Source: Aestuariibius violaceus (GTDB taxonomy: Bacteria; Pseudomonadota; Alphaproteobacteria; Rhodobacterales; Rhodobacteraceae). Taken from it: a stretch of 64,000 bases of DNA. The stretch spans positions 1-64,000 of the forward strand of contig NZ_JBFONT020000012.1 of the NCBI RefSeq assembly GCF_040779325.2, in the 5' to 3' direction. The notes beneath the pieces were generated by a model. The model was not told where the DNA came from. It did no database searches and worked only from the letters and a program-made list of their open reading frames with translations. Shown in pieces: positions 17,544-25,474 of the stretch. Within the stretch, counting starts at the first letter, position 1. Every line of letters begins with the position of its first letter. A program made the translations under genes and the position numbers.

Positions 17544-18278
17544 ATGCCAGCTACACTCCTGCCCGAGCTCACCCCGTGGTTAGTGTGCGCTGTCACGGTC
17601 TTTCTCGGAACGGTGGTTCAGCGTTTGTCAGGTGCGGGCTACGGGATGTTTGCGGCCCCGGTTATGGCGCTGGTGGCCCCGGAATGGCTGCCTGGAACCG
17701 TCGTGCTCGTCGGTTTCCTTATCGGCGCAGGCTCGCTTCTGAATGCCCGTGATGCGGTGCAATGGCGAGATCTGCCGCCAGGCTTCGCGGGTCGCATCCT
17801 AGGTGCGAGCATTGCTGCCTACATTGCCGCTGCCGTTGTCGGCACGGATGCATTGGCCATCATCGTCGGCTTCGCCGTTCTCTTCGCGGTCGCACTCACC
17901 GTTCTCGGTCTGACCGTGCCAATATCGGGAGGATCGCTGTTCGTTGCCGGTGGCGTCGGAGGCGTTATGGGCACTCTGACGGGTATTGGCGCGCCACCCA
18001 TGGCGATCCTCTATGCAAATGTCGAAACGCGCTGAGCGGCGGCAACCCAGAACGCGTTCTACGGGTTTGGCACGCTGGTTGCGATTATCGCCCTTTCCAT
18101 CGCGGGCGTTCTGTCGCTTCCACAACTTGCGTTCGCGGCATCGCTCGCACCACTGGTGCCGCTGGCCCTATGGGTGTCCCGACCTTTGGCGACACGGTTT
18201 GAGCGCGGAGCTATTCGTCCCTGGGCACTCGGCCTTGCGACGGTTTCGGCAGTAGCGCTTTTGGCGCGGACTCTTTGA
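17544..18278 (+). pseudogene. TauE/SafE-family permease interrupted by an in-frame TGA
   Basis: The frame from 17544 encodes the N-terminal two thirds of a TauE/SafE permease (FLGTVVQRLSGAGYGMF, the second repeat GVGGVMGTLTGIGAPPMAIL) and stops at TGA 18033-18035. In the same frame, with no base gained or lost, it continues with AAATQNAFYGFGTL and two further membrane segments to a TGA at 18276-18278. The total of about 244 codons is the usual family length. The stop sits where family members have Arg, so one CGA to TGA change would explain it. The truncated 163-residue product is unlikely to be a working permease. Confidence 0.82.
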
Positions 18279-18511
18279 CTTACGAGTGTTCGAAAACGGT
18301 CTTTAACGAAACGGCCTCCAAAGCCTGGCACGACCCGGTCACCGATGAGTTGGAGCTGTAGCTTCCGCAAGCCGATATTCGTACGCCTTGCAGCATTCGG
18401 TAAAAAGGCCTCCAAGCTGCCACAGGAGCGCTTGCAGCATCCTGTGATATGTTGCTTTGGTCAACGTCGGGTTGTCGTTTTGGGAGGGAATGGCGGATCG
18501 GAGGATCAGTT

Positions 18512-19144
18512 ATGGAAACACCAAACTTACCTGCAATTCGTGCGCTTCGCCCAGCCTGGAACAAGGGACGCATTGTCGGTCAGAAGCGACCACTGAAGCC
18601 AAAGCATGTTTGGGCAATCCGCGTCCGACTTGAATTGGCCGAGAACCATCGCGACCTCGCGTTGTTCAATATGGCCATCGACAGCAAGCTGCGAGGTTGT
18701 GATCTCGTTAGGATGAAAGTTGTCGATGTCATGGCGTCCGGTCAAATCAAGGAACGAGCATCGGTCCTGCAGAGCAAGACACAGAAACCTGTACGCTTCG
18801 AGATATCCGAAGGAACAAGAGCGTCTGTCGAGAAGTGGATGGAAGATGAGCTCATGGTCGGTTCAGAGTATCTTTGGCCAGGCCGCTTCCATGAGCGCCT
18901 GCACATCTCGACCCGCCAGTACGCGCGGATCGTTCGCGATTGGGTCACATCGATCGGCCTAGAAGCGACGGCATACGGAACCCATTCAATGCGACGTACC
19001 AAGGTTACGCAAATCTACAAGAAGACGGGAAATCTCAGAGCCGTTCAGCTTCTGCTTGGTCATACCAAGATGGATAGCACGGTCAGGTATCTGGGCGTCG
19101 AACTTGAGGATGCATTAGCTATCGCGGAAGCCATTGAAATCTAG
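18512..19144 (+). CDS. Tyrosine-type site-specific recombinase/integrase
   Basis: A 210-residue protein with the catalytic set of tyrosine recombinases: Arg61 (SKLRGCDLVRMK), a Lys near residues 89-92, His158-x-x-Arg161 (GTHSMRRTK), His184 (LLLGHTKMDS) and Tyr193 (VRYLGV). The usual N-terminal core-binding domain is reduced to about 55 residues, so it is a short form. The ATG at 18512 follows GGAGG with a 7-base spacer, better than the upstream start at 18449. A stem-loop follows the gene. No att site was identified. Confidence 0.87.
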   Translation: METPNLPAIRALRPAWNKGRIVGQKRPLKPKHVWAIRVRLELAENHRDLALFNMAIDSKLRGCDLVRMKVVDVMASGQIKERASVLQSKTQKPVRFEISEGTRASVEKWMEDELMVGSEYLWPGRFHERLHISTRQYARIVRDWVTSIGLEATAYGTHSMRRTKVTQIYKKTGNLRAVQLLLGHTKMDSTVRYLGVELEDALAIAEAIEI

Positions 19145-19151
19145 AACTGCG

Positions 19152-19172
19152 GGGCCGCCAAAAAAGCGGCCC
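19152..19172. terminator. Stem-loop after the recombinase gene
   Basis: GGGCCGC (19152-19158) and GCGGCCC (19166-19172) form a perfect 7-base stem with a CAAAAAA loop, 7 bases past the recombinase stop. No T-run follows on the plus strand, so it may be a weak terminator or an mRNA-end stabiliser. Confidence 0.55.
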
Positions 19173-19250
19173 AATGCGGACCTTCATCCCAGCATCAAGC
19201 GCTGTATTGCGGCTTCACTACACCGGTCATTCGCTGCGCACGCGAGAATT
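19173..19250. repeat. Dispersed intergenic repeat copy
   Basis: The stretch has AATGCGGACCTTCATCCCAGC, then TTGCGGCTTCACTACACCGG and TCATTCGCTGCGCACGCGAG, matching the family core at 39229-39257 and 56430-56500. It lies between the recombinase and the convergent epimerase gene. Confidence 0.6.
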
Positions 19251-19310
19251 TGCGTGCCTCGATGTCGGTAACAGCAGCCACAAACCTCAAACAAAACTGC
19301 CTTACACCAA

Positions 19311-20210
19311 TTAGGACTGAAGGTCCGCTATCCACCGGGAGGTTGCTTCGGCGAAGTCAGTGACTTGCGGTCGCCAGCCAACAGCTGACTGCAACTTCCG
19401 CGCCGACATTTGTTGATCGAGAGTTGGGCCTTTCGCCCACGCACCGTGCTCCTTCACGGCCTCATCAACCGTACGGGTGATAATTTCTGTTGGAGACCCA
19501 TAGGCTTTGGAGATAACCGAAGCGACCCTGCCTACGGCGACACCTACTTCGGCAGCCGCATTGAAATATCCTACAAGGTCAGAGCGTTCTAAAAGGTCGC
19601 AATAGCCTCGGGCCAGATCACGGCTCTCGATCAGGGGCCAGCGCGTGGCCGCACTCCCCCAGATTTCAATGCATTGCCCAGCCTTTGCGGCTGACAAAAA
19701 GCGATCGAATACCCCACCATCACGCATGTCATAGACCATTGCCGGATGGACGACCGCCGTGCGCAGCTTAGGCGCGTCTAGTAGCGCTTGGGCGTGTGTC
19801 ACCATCCAAGAGAACAAAGGCAGCGGGTCAAATGGTCGGTCTTCCGCCGCTATGTAGTCGCCGGTTTCACCGTAGAGCCAGCATCCCCCAGTATAGATCA
19901 GCCGCGTCGGTTCGGTCCGTGTTTCAGATGCATGAATCACGGCTTTCATAGCCTTGGCGTCCACATCTCCCATATCTTCATCAAACGTCGCTGCAGCCTG
20001 TATGATCGCATCGGATGAGATAGCCACATCCGCCCAGTGTTCTGGGTCGGAAAGATCGCCTCTGAACGGTTTCGCCCCAGCAGAGATAAGCAGTTCGTCA
20101 GACCTTGCCGAACGGCTCAAAGCCAAGACCTTGTGGTTTCGGCGCACCAGTTCCGCCACAACAGCAGTTCCAATCGTTCCCGTGCCACCCAAGACAAATA
20201 CCTGCATCAA
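19311..20210 (-). CDS. NAD(P)-dependent epimerase/dehydratase-type protein
   Basis: A 299-residue extended-SDR protein. The Rossmann signature VLGGTGTIGTAVVAELV lies at the N terminus, and GDLSDPEHW follows the second cofactor strand. The usual Tyr-x-x-x-Lys is not obvious: the strand before it reads LIYTGGCWLYGETGD, which has the Tyr but no Lys three residues on, so it may be an atypical NAD(P)-binding protein. A MerR-type operator at 20247-20266 lies in its promoter, so it probably belongs to the MerR regulon of the gene at 20359. Confidence 0.83.
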   Translation of the reverse strand: MMQVFVLGGTGTIGTAVVAELVRRNHKVLALSRSARSDELLISAGAKPFRGDLSDPEHWADVAISSDAIIQAAATFDEDMGDVDAKAMKAVIHASETRTEPTRLIYTGGCWLYGETGDYIAAEDRPFDPLPLFSWMVTHAQALLDAPKLRTAVVHPAMVYDMRDGGVFDRFLSAAKAGQCIEIWGSAATRWPLIESRDLARGYCDLLERSDLVGYFNAAAEVGVAVGRVASVISKAYGSPTEIITRTVDEAVKEHGAWAKGPTLDQQMSARKLQSAVGWRPQVTDFAEATSRWIADLQS

Positions 20211-20246
20211 TCAACCTCCCAGCCGCATGCAAAACGCATGGCTACA

Positions 20247-20266
20247 ACCTCAACCAAGGTTGAGGT
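20247..20266 (-). promoter_or_regulatory. MerR-type operator/promoter of the epimerase gene
   Basis: ACCTCAACCAAGGTTGAGGT has perfect 9-base arms around AA. On the minus strand it overlaps TTGACC, and a 19-base spacer leads to TAGCCA as a poor -10. An over-long spacer with the dyad inside it is the hallmark of MerR-activated promoters. The epimerase ATG follows 37 bases downstream. Confidence 0.65.
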
Positions 20267-20358
20267 CAAGCACCTATGTCGCCAAGGGAGACTTTTGTAC
20301 TCACCGCGGCATCGGTCAGAATGGGATGGCAACGGCTATTAGAACACGTGTAAAATGG

Positions 20359-20772
20359 TCAACGCTTCGCCGCGCGCGCTTGCTTCTTTGCGGCGATATG
20401 CATCATTTTTTGAAATCTGGAACACTCCAAGTGGCTTGGTTCTGGGCATTCTGCGACATGAAGCAGCCCATCTCGGACTTGTTGCAGCATCTGTATTTGG
20501 TGATCAATCTCCGCAGCTTTCTCATGCAGCAATTTACGGTCGATGGAGGCTGAACCATCAGATGAGAAAAATGCTTCAATCTCTGACAGGGAAAAACCCG
20601 CCGACCGCCCAAGTGCTACGAGCGCAAGGCGCTGGAAGACAGTCGCGTCGAACAACCGCCGAAGACCTTTGCGCCCTATCGAGCTGATCAAGGACCGTTC
20701 CTCGTAGTACCGAAGGGTTGATGCGGGCAGTCCGGTTCGATGGGAAAGTTCAACAATATCGATGGTTTTCAT
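20359..20772 (-). CDS. MerR-family transcriptional regulator
   Basis: A 137-residue protein with the MerR HTH and wing (IDIVELSHRTGLPASTLRYYEERSLI, then GLRRLFDATVFQRLALV), followed by a coiled-coil dimerisation helix (LLHEKAAEIDHQIQMLQQVRDGL). Two Cys residues in the tail (AECPEPSHLECS) could bind a metal or sense redox state, though this is not established. The long open frame to 20916 is not used: the ATG at 20770-20772 starts the domain. Matching palindromes flank the gene at 20247 and 20778. Confidence 0.88.
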   Translation of the reverse strand: MKTIDIVELSHRTGLPASTLRYYEERSLISSIGRKGLRRLFDATVFQRLALVALGRSAGFSLSEIEAFFSSDGSASIDRKLLHEKAAEIDHQIQMLQQVRDGLLHVAECPEPSHLECSRFQKMMHIAAKKQARAAKR

Positions 20773-20777
20773 ACTTG

Positions 20778-20797
20778 ACCTCAAGTCGACTTGAAGT
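20778..20797 (+). promoter_or_regulatory. MerR-type operator/promoter for the DUF2938 gene and merR
   Basis: ACCTCAAGTCGACTTGAAGT has arms matching except at one position. On the plus strand TTGACC (20775-20780) and CAATGT (20800-20805) are separated by 19 bases with the dyad between them, the classical MerR-activated layout. It points toward the gene at 20846; the MerR gene starts just on the other side. Confidence 0.68.
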
Positions 20798-20845
20798 GGC
20801 AATGTATGTTCCGTCGCCGTTTGGCGCAAGAAATAGGGATGTGAT

Positions 20846-21343
20846 GTGAATACGGTAGATGTGGCAGTTGCTGTGGTTGTCATCGGCATCGGTGCGACGG
20901 CGTTCATGGATGCCATTGCGTGGCTCCAATGGCGATTGCTTAAGATACCGAGCTTGAACTACGCCCTGGTTGGAAGGTGGATCATTGGCCTATCGAGGGG
21001 TCAATTCTTTCACAACACTATTTTACAATCGCCTCCACAACGCCATGAACGAGCCATTGGTTGGCTGGTCCACTACGGTATCGGCATCTACTTTGTTTTC
21101 CTGATGCTCGCCCTGATGGGAGCTGACTGGTACATCGCCCCGAATTTGTTGAATCCGCTTGTGATAAGTCTGCTGAGCCTCTCCGCTCCGTTTTTCATCA
21201 TGCAGCCTGCATTTGGATTTGGCGTCGCTGCTTCGAAGGTCCCATCGCCATGGGTTGCAAGGCAACGGAGCCTGCTTGCGCATCTGTCCTTTGGCATCGG
21301 AATCTATTGTGCGGGGTCAGTGTGGTCTCAACTGATGCCATAA
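20846..21343 (+). CDS. DUF2938 membrane protein
   Basis: A 165-residue protein with four hydrophobic segments: VAVVVIGIGATAFMDAIAW, the WLVHYGIGIYFVFLMLAL segment, LVISLLSLSAPFFIMQPAFGFGVAA and LLAHLSFGIGIYCAGSVW. The F-M-D-A-x-A start, G-R-W and PAFGFGVAASK match the DUF2938 family of unknown function. The promoter has MerR architecture and lies next to the divergent MerR gene, so expression is probably induced by the MerR signal. Confidence 0.82.
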   Translation: MNTVDVAVAVVVIGIGATAFMDAIAWLQWRLLKIPSLNYALVGRWIIGLSRGQFFHNTILQSPPQRHERAIGWLVHYGIGIYFVFLMLALMGADWYIAPNLLNPLVISLLSLSAPFFIMQPAFGFGVAASKVPSPWVARQRSLLAHLSFGIGIYCAGSVWSQLMP

Positions 21344-21545
21344 CACTGCCCAACGCTCCATTTAGCAAACTCCGGGGATGTAATGCAGGTCCGCGCGAAG
21401 CGCCGGGCCTATCAGTGGGTGGCCTTCAGGTTGCCCGCCGAAAAGTCACCTTGAACCGCCACGACCTGGATCACACCACAGCGCACAAGCGCCCGCTTGC
21501 TGACGGCGGCTTCGACCATTTCGGCGGTGTGGCTATTTACCTCCA

Positions 21546-22148
21546 TTACCTATTGCTCTTGTAACCTTTGACGGGAGGGTGATTGTAACATGCAAAATCC
21601 TTCAGAAGCGTGCTGATATCTGAACCATCGAAAAGCATTTCCCGGTGAGGCTCTGAAAGGAAGCCGCAATGAACCATTTGATCGAGCATGGCGAGGAGCG
21701 GATCAAAGTAGCCGTTCAGGTTCAGCAAGCCGATAGGCTTTTCGTGATAGCCGATCTGGCCCCATGTCCATTGCTCAAAGAACTCCTCCAATGTGCCGCT
21801 GCCGCCGGGTAGAACAACGAATGCATCCGCCCGATCTGCCATTTCCGCCTTGCGTTCATGCATGTCCGCTACGATGCGCAACTCGCTCAGACCCTTGTGA
21901 GCGATTTCGCGATCGACAAGCGCGCGTGGCATAACACCGGTGATGTGTCCGCCAGCGTCAATGCACCCGTCCGCCAATGCCCCCATAACCCCTACATGTC
22001 CGCCACCGTATACGATCCTGTGACCGTCGCTTGCCAGCGCGTGGCCCGTGTCGAAGGCACCGGATTGATAATCATAGTGCTTCCCGGACGCTGAACCGCA
22101 GAACACAGCAATACTCTTGTTCTGAAAGAGAGGCCCACCCGCCATCAT
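21546..22148 (-). CDS. LOG-family (TIGR00730) Rossmann-fold protein
   Basis: A 200-residue protein with the two LOG motifs: GSASGKHYDY near the start and VVLPGGSGTLEEFFEQW (the PGGxGTxxE motif with the catalytic Glu). Family members hydrolyse nucleoside 5'-monophosphates (cytokinin riboside phosphate or AMP/CMP-type substrates) to the base and ribose 5-phosphate. It overlaps the stop of the upstream RidA gene (ATGA), so the two are co-translated. Confidence 0.88.
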   Translation of the reverse strand: MMAGGPLFQNKSIAVFCGSASGKHYDYQSGAFDTGHALASDGHRIVYGGGHVGVMGALADGCIDAGGHITGVMPRALVDREIAHKGLSELRIVADMHERKAEMADRADAFVVLPGGSGTLEEFFEQWTWGQIGYHEKPIGLLNLNGYFDPLLAMLDQMVHCGFLSEPHREMLFDGSDISTLLKDFACYNHPPVKGYKSNR

Positions 22149-22531
22149 GAAGCGTCTTTCATGGCGATTGCCTGTATCTTGATCTTTGCGCCGAAGGGCA
22201 ATTTTGCTGCCTGATAGATGGTCCTTGCCGGGAACTGCAAAAACCGCGCCCGGCAGACTTCATTCACCTCCGGCAGGTCGCGTTCAAGGTCGGCAAATGC
22301 GATATCGACATAGACAATTTCGTCGAAATTAAAGCCTGCAGCTTCCGCAGTCTTGAACACCAGATCAAAGGCGCGATCCGCCTCTTGTTTCGGGCTGCCT
22401 GGCCGATAACCATCTTCATAAATGGCCAACTGACCCGAGATATGGCACGTGTTGCCCACGACCACTGCGTTAGAGATTGGGGACGGCGATGCAGGGACAC
22501 CGGGAACGTCCATGATAAATGTTCGTGACAT
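22145..22531 (-). CDS. RidA-family protein (reactive imine deaminase-like)
   Basis: A 128-residue protein with the RidA/YjgF layout: an N-terminal strand SPISNAVVVGNTCHISGQLA, the central helix QEADRAFDLVFKTAEAAG, and the FPARTIYQAAKLPFGAKIKIQAIA signature whose Arg holds the substrate carboxylate. RidA proteins hydrolyse reactive enamines and imines; related members act on other small substrates. The ATG at 22529-22531 (MSRTFIM) was chosen over 22621 because it gives the normal length and follows GAGAAAG. It is divergent from the GlxA-type regulator. Confidence 0.88.
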   Translation of the reverse strand: MSRTFIMDVPGVPASPSPISNAVVVGNTCHISGQLAIYEDGYRPGSPKQEADRAFDLVFKTAEAAGFNFDEIVYVDIAFADLERDLPEVNEVCRARFLQFPARTIYQAAKLPFGAKIKIQAIAMKDAS

Positions 22532-22584
22532 ATGGCTTTCTCGCTTTGCGGCTTTCGGTTGACACAAGCTACGCGCCATGGCTG

Positions 22585-23592
22585 ATGTCGGAAATGACCG
22601 AAAACCTTCAAAATCAGACAAAGCGCCTTCAATCCGTCCTGATCCTGGGCTTCAACGATGTTCTCCTCATGGATGTTGCAGGCCCGGCTCAAGTGTTCGC
22701 ATCCACGAACAAGATCTTGGGTCGAACGGCATATGCGATTTCCATCGTCACAGAAGACGGCAATGACATTCGGACGGATACCGGATTGTCGCTCACCGCG
22801 CAGGCTTCGTTTGCCGGACGTCATGGGGCGGATATCTTCGTTGTTCCCGGTGGCCCCGGCGTTGACCAGCGACTATTCGATGCATCATTGCGGGAATTCC
22901 TGACCGAGATTGAACAGGACGTGGAGCGCTTCGTTTCGATCTGCTCAGGCAGTCTACTTACTGCGTCCGCCGGGCTCTTGGATAACAGAAAGGCCACGAC
23001 GCACTGGGAGCGTGTCGACCTCGCTCTTCAGCAGTTTCCGAAAGTTGAGTGGCATCTGGACGAGATTTTCACACATGATGGCAAGTTTCACTGTTCGGCG
23101 GGAGTGACGGCAGGTATTGATCTCGCCCTTTCGCTTGTAGAGGCAGATCATGGACGGCGTGTCGCACTCAGTGTCGCCCGTGAAATGGTCGTCTTCATGA
23201 AGCGGCAAGGCGGGCAGTCGCAATACTCCGCGCCTCTCAAAGCGCAGGCGGCATCCAGCAAGCGCTTGGGCGAGCTATACAGTCACATCGAACAAGACCC
23301 GACTGCGCCATGGGGCGTGAAAAGGATGGCAAAACTTGCCGGAACTACAGAACGCACAATGCATCGCGATTTCATGCATGAGTTTGGCAAGACGCCCTCC
23401 CAATTCGTCGAAGAACGTCGTCTTGCGCTCGCGCGTTCATATTTGGAGGGAAGCATTAAGCCAATCAAGGAGATTGCTTATCTGTCAGGGTTCACAACTG
23501 AGCAGAAGATGCGACGAAGCTTCGTCAGAAGGCTCGGCGTGCTGCCGACGCAGTATCGAGACCGCTTTGGCAAAGCCAACATTCGCGCATAG
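22585..23592 (+). CDS. GlxA-type AraC regulator with DJ-1/PfpI domain
   Basis: About 335 residues. Residues 15-190 form a DJ-1/PfpI (class I amidotransferase-like) domain, with the elbow FVSICSGSLLTASAGLL carrying Cys120 and a His at about 140 (KATTHW). The AraC-type double HTH follows (WGVKRMAKLAGTTERTMHRDFMHEFGKTPSQFV and IKEIAYLSGFTTEQKMRRSFVRRLG). The frame begins at 22519, but a start at 22585 (or 22594) suits the domain better. It is divergent from the RidA-LOG pair and probably regulates it. Confidence 0.9.
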   Translation: MSEMTENLQNQTKRLQSVLILGFNDVLLMDVAGPAQVFASTNKILGRTAYAISIVTEDGNDIRTDTGLSLTAQASFAGRHGADIFVVPGGPGVDQRLFDASLREFLTEIEQDVERFVSICSGSLLTASAGLLDNRKATTHWERVDLALQQFPKVEWHLDEIFTHDGKFHCSAGVTAGIDLALSLVEADHGRRVALSVAREMVVFMKRQGGQSQYSAPLKAQAASSKRLGELYSHIEQDPTAPWGVKRMAKLAGTTERTMHRDFMHEFGKTPSQFVEERRLALARSYLEGSIKPIKEIAYLSGFTTEQKMRRSFVRRLGVLPTQYRDRFGKANIRA

Positions 23593-23908
23593 CGCAGTAT
23601 TAATAATTTTGAGCTCTTTGCCGCCGTTAGATCACTCGCAGAAAGTTCCCCGTTCCGGTAGCGCAGTATGGGTAGGCCGGCCCAGAGCGGACTCTCCCCG
23701 CTGTGCTTTGATGCTGCAGTTGCAGCCCGCTTTCCGGTCATTCGCTGCACCAGCAAAATCGCGGGATAGGCGAACTCACCGAGTGCCCGTCAGAGCAGAC
23801 ATTGCCCGCCCATGCTCAAATGTCCAGGACAAGGAGGCTTGGCAGAGGGGGTGGGTTACGTAGTTTCCAGCACTTCCCGCCACGGCCGCCGTCCACTACC
23901 TTCTACGC
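23593..23908. repeat. Gap with a dispersed-repeat copy at about 23695-23775
   Basis: The copy reads TGCAGTTGCAGCCCGCTTTC, CGGTCATTCGCTGC, then AGCAAAATCGCGGGA. It is of the same subtype as the one at 195-275. The remaining sequence before the DUF3800 gene shows no gene. Confidence 0.55.
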
Positions 23909-24682
23909 ATGGCCTATTTGTATCTGGATGACAGCAAACACCATTGCTTTGGCTTCTCTCTAGCCGCGTTCGTCATTTGTAGTGACGATCCAACAGAAGA
24001 AATGAGGTCGACATACTTGAAATACGGGTTTGATCCGTCTTCGTTCGAGTTCAAATCCTCGGCAAAAATGAAAGGAAATCACAGACTCCAAGAGCTACGG
24101 AGTGCTTTGAAAGCCAACATTGGCAGACGCTGCAGAATAGCCGTCTGCGTCGTTAATGGTGACAAGAAGCTGGGACCAGCGGCTCTGAAGCTTCTAGGCA
24201 ATGCGCTTGACCATCCCGAACTTGCCGGGAAGCGGCATCAAATCTTCTTCGATGAAGGGTTATTTCACTCGACCAATGCTGCCGCCGAGTTGGCAAGAGA
24301 TGATGGCGCGCTCGCTGACTGCGAGTTCCATTTCGAACAGGACTCGCGAACTCTGCTTGGCATTCAGCTTGCCGACATTGTCGCCCATACATGCAGCACG
24401 ATGTTACTGGAAACACTGGGGCACATCACGAAGATGATTATCGTCGACGAGCCCAGAGACAGCGTCTATCATGGCATGGAGATTGAGCTTGGTTTTGAGA
24501 TGTGGGCTGGAATACGTTATGGCTTCCTGAGCCAAAACAAACCAAACCCAAAGGATGATTTCGATCTGGCAAACGTCGATGTCTATCGTTGGGGACTATT
24601 TATAGACGAAAGTGTCAGTGAAGAGATCGCTGCCGCAGCCATGGGGCGATTTGGGGAAAATTATCTGGGGTGCATCCATTAG
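23909..24682 (+). CDS. DUF3800 domain protein
   Basis: A 257-residue protein. Landmarks of DUF3800 are an acidic start (MAYLYLDDSKHHC, the D-D/E-S motif), an internal IFFDEGLF, and the C-terminal DSRTLLGIQLADIVAHTCS. The fold is RNase H-like with predicted metal-binding acids, suggesting nuclease or strand-transfer chemistry, but no function is proven. It is often found in mobile or defence-associated settings. The sequence looks less GC-rich than its neighbours, and a dispersed repeat follows immediately. Confidence 0.82.
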   Translation: MAYLYLDDSKHHCFGFSLAAFVICSDDPTEEMRSTYLKYGFDPSSFEFKSSAKMKGNHRLQELRSALKANIGRRCRIAVCVVNGDKKLGPAALKLLGNALDHPELAGKRHQIFFDEGLFHSTNAAAELARDDGALADCEFHFEQDSRTLLGIQLADIVAHTCSTMLLETLGHITKMIIVDEPRDSVYHGMEIELGFEMWAGIRYGFLSQNKPNPKDDFDLANVDVYRWGLFIDESVSEEIAAAAMGRFGENYLGCIH

Positions 24683-24760
24683 GCGGCCCAAAGTCGCCGT
24701 CTGCGATGATCAGCGTTGCTGCAATGCAGCTTCACCAAAGCGGACGCCGGTTTTGACACA
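24683..24760. repeat. Dispersed intergenic repeat copy (subtype shared with 57013)
   Basis: GCGGCCCAAAGTCGCCGTC is followed by ATGATCAGCGTTGCTGCAAT, GCAGCTTCACCAAAGCGG and ACGCCGG. It aligns through most of its length with 57013-57090. It begins immediately after the DUF3800 stop codon (24680-24682). Confidence 0.65.
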
Positions 24761-24821
24761 TGTTTGGAGTTGCTGGTACCCCTCACCTTAGTGGTCTGTG
24801 CTTCGAGGGAGAGTTAGTTTC

Positions 24822-25334
24822 ATGAAAGTCACGAGCTTCGGGTTGTTTTGGAGGCAAAGCGAGATCGACTGGAATCCTGGAAAAGGGTATAGAAACAGTT
24901 TTCGCCTTCTAGGCAGGAAAGGTGCTAATCGAGGCACCATTCAGATTGCTGACTTCCGATTTCAGCAGGGAATTTATATCCTTTATGACGAATACGGTCC
25001 TTCTTACGTCGGTCTGACAAGAGCTCAAGGTCTTGGGAAACGCCTCAAGGATCACTTGGATGACCATTTGGCTGATAGGTGGGATCGTTTCTCTTGGTTC
25101 GGTTTTCATCCTATAGGCGGGCCGAATCCGAAAACCGGTATCTTAGAATTAGATAAGCCTTCAGAAGATTTGACGGACGATACCAACACCACAATCGGCG
25201 ATCTCGAAGCCTTACTCATTCGATCGATCGGACCGAAGCGAAATACCGCTTATCCATCATTTCAAGACGCCGACGAGTGGACACAGATAGAGTACGAAGA
25301 GCAGGAAACCTACCTGAAGCGACTTGATGCCTGA
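24822..25334 (+). CDS. GIY-YIG nuclease-family protein
   Basis: A 170-residue protein with a complete GIY-YIG catalytic set: GIY at residues 50-52, YVG at 62-64, the conserved Arg74 (LGKRLKDH), Glu129 (GDLEALLI) and Asn141. A short N-terminal region (residues 1-45) is not recognised. GIY-YIG domains cut DNA in repair, homing and restriction. The ATG at 24822 follows GGAGAG, better than 24798. It sits between a DUF3800 gene and a repeat, and looks acquired. The stop TGA overlaps copy 2 of the 108-bp repeat. Confidence 0.83.
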   Translation: MKVTSFGLFWRQSEIDWNPGKGYRNSFRLLGRKGANRGTIQIADFRFQQGIYILYDEYGPSYVGLTRAQGLGKRLKDHLDDHLADRWDRFSWFGFHPIGGPNPKTGILELDKPSEDLTDDTNTTIGDLEALLIRSIGPKRNTAYPSFQDADEWTQIEYEEQETYLKRLDA

Positions 25335-25440
25335 CGGCCCAAACCGGTCACTCGAGACCGATCACTCTTTCTGCGCCTGCAACCCGCATAACCGCCATTC
25401 GCTGCTGGAGCGAAATTCGTGGGCAGTTGAAGGTCGGGAC
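25333..25440. repeat. 108-bp direct repeat, copy 2
   Basis: Identical by eye to 13685-13792 and in the same orientation. It begins within the stop codon of the GIY-YIG gene. After the identity ends, both copies continue with a short GGGACGAAG sequence at slightly different spacing. The distance between copies is 11.65 kb. Confidence 0.85.
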
Positions 25441-25474
25441 TGGGGGGACGAAGCGGTCGTTCGCGCCTTCGAGA

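Noticed and set aside
17544..18278. Selenocysteine or programmed read-through at the TGA of the TauE-like gene
   Set aside because: No selenoprotein family is involved, no SECIS-like stem-loop was noticed after the stop, and family members have an ordinary Arg there. A point mutation is simpler.
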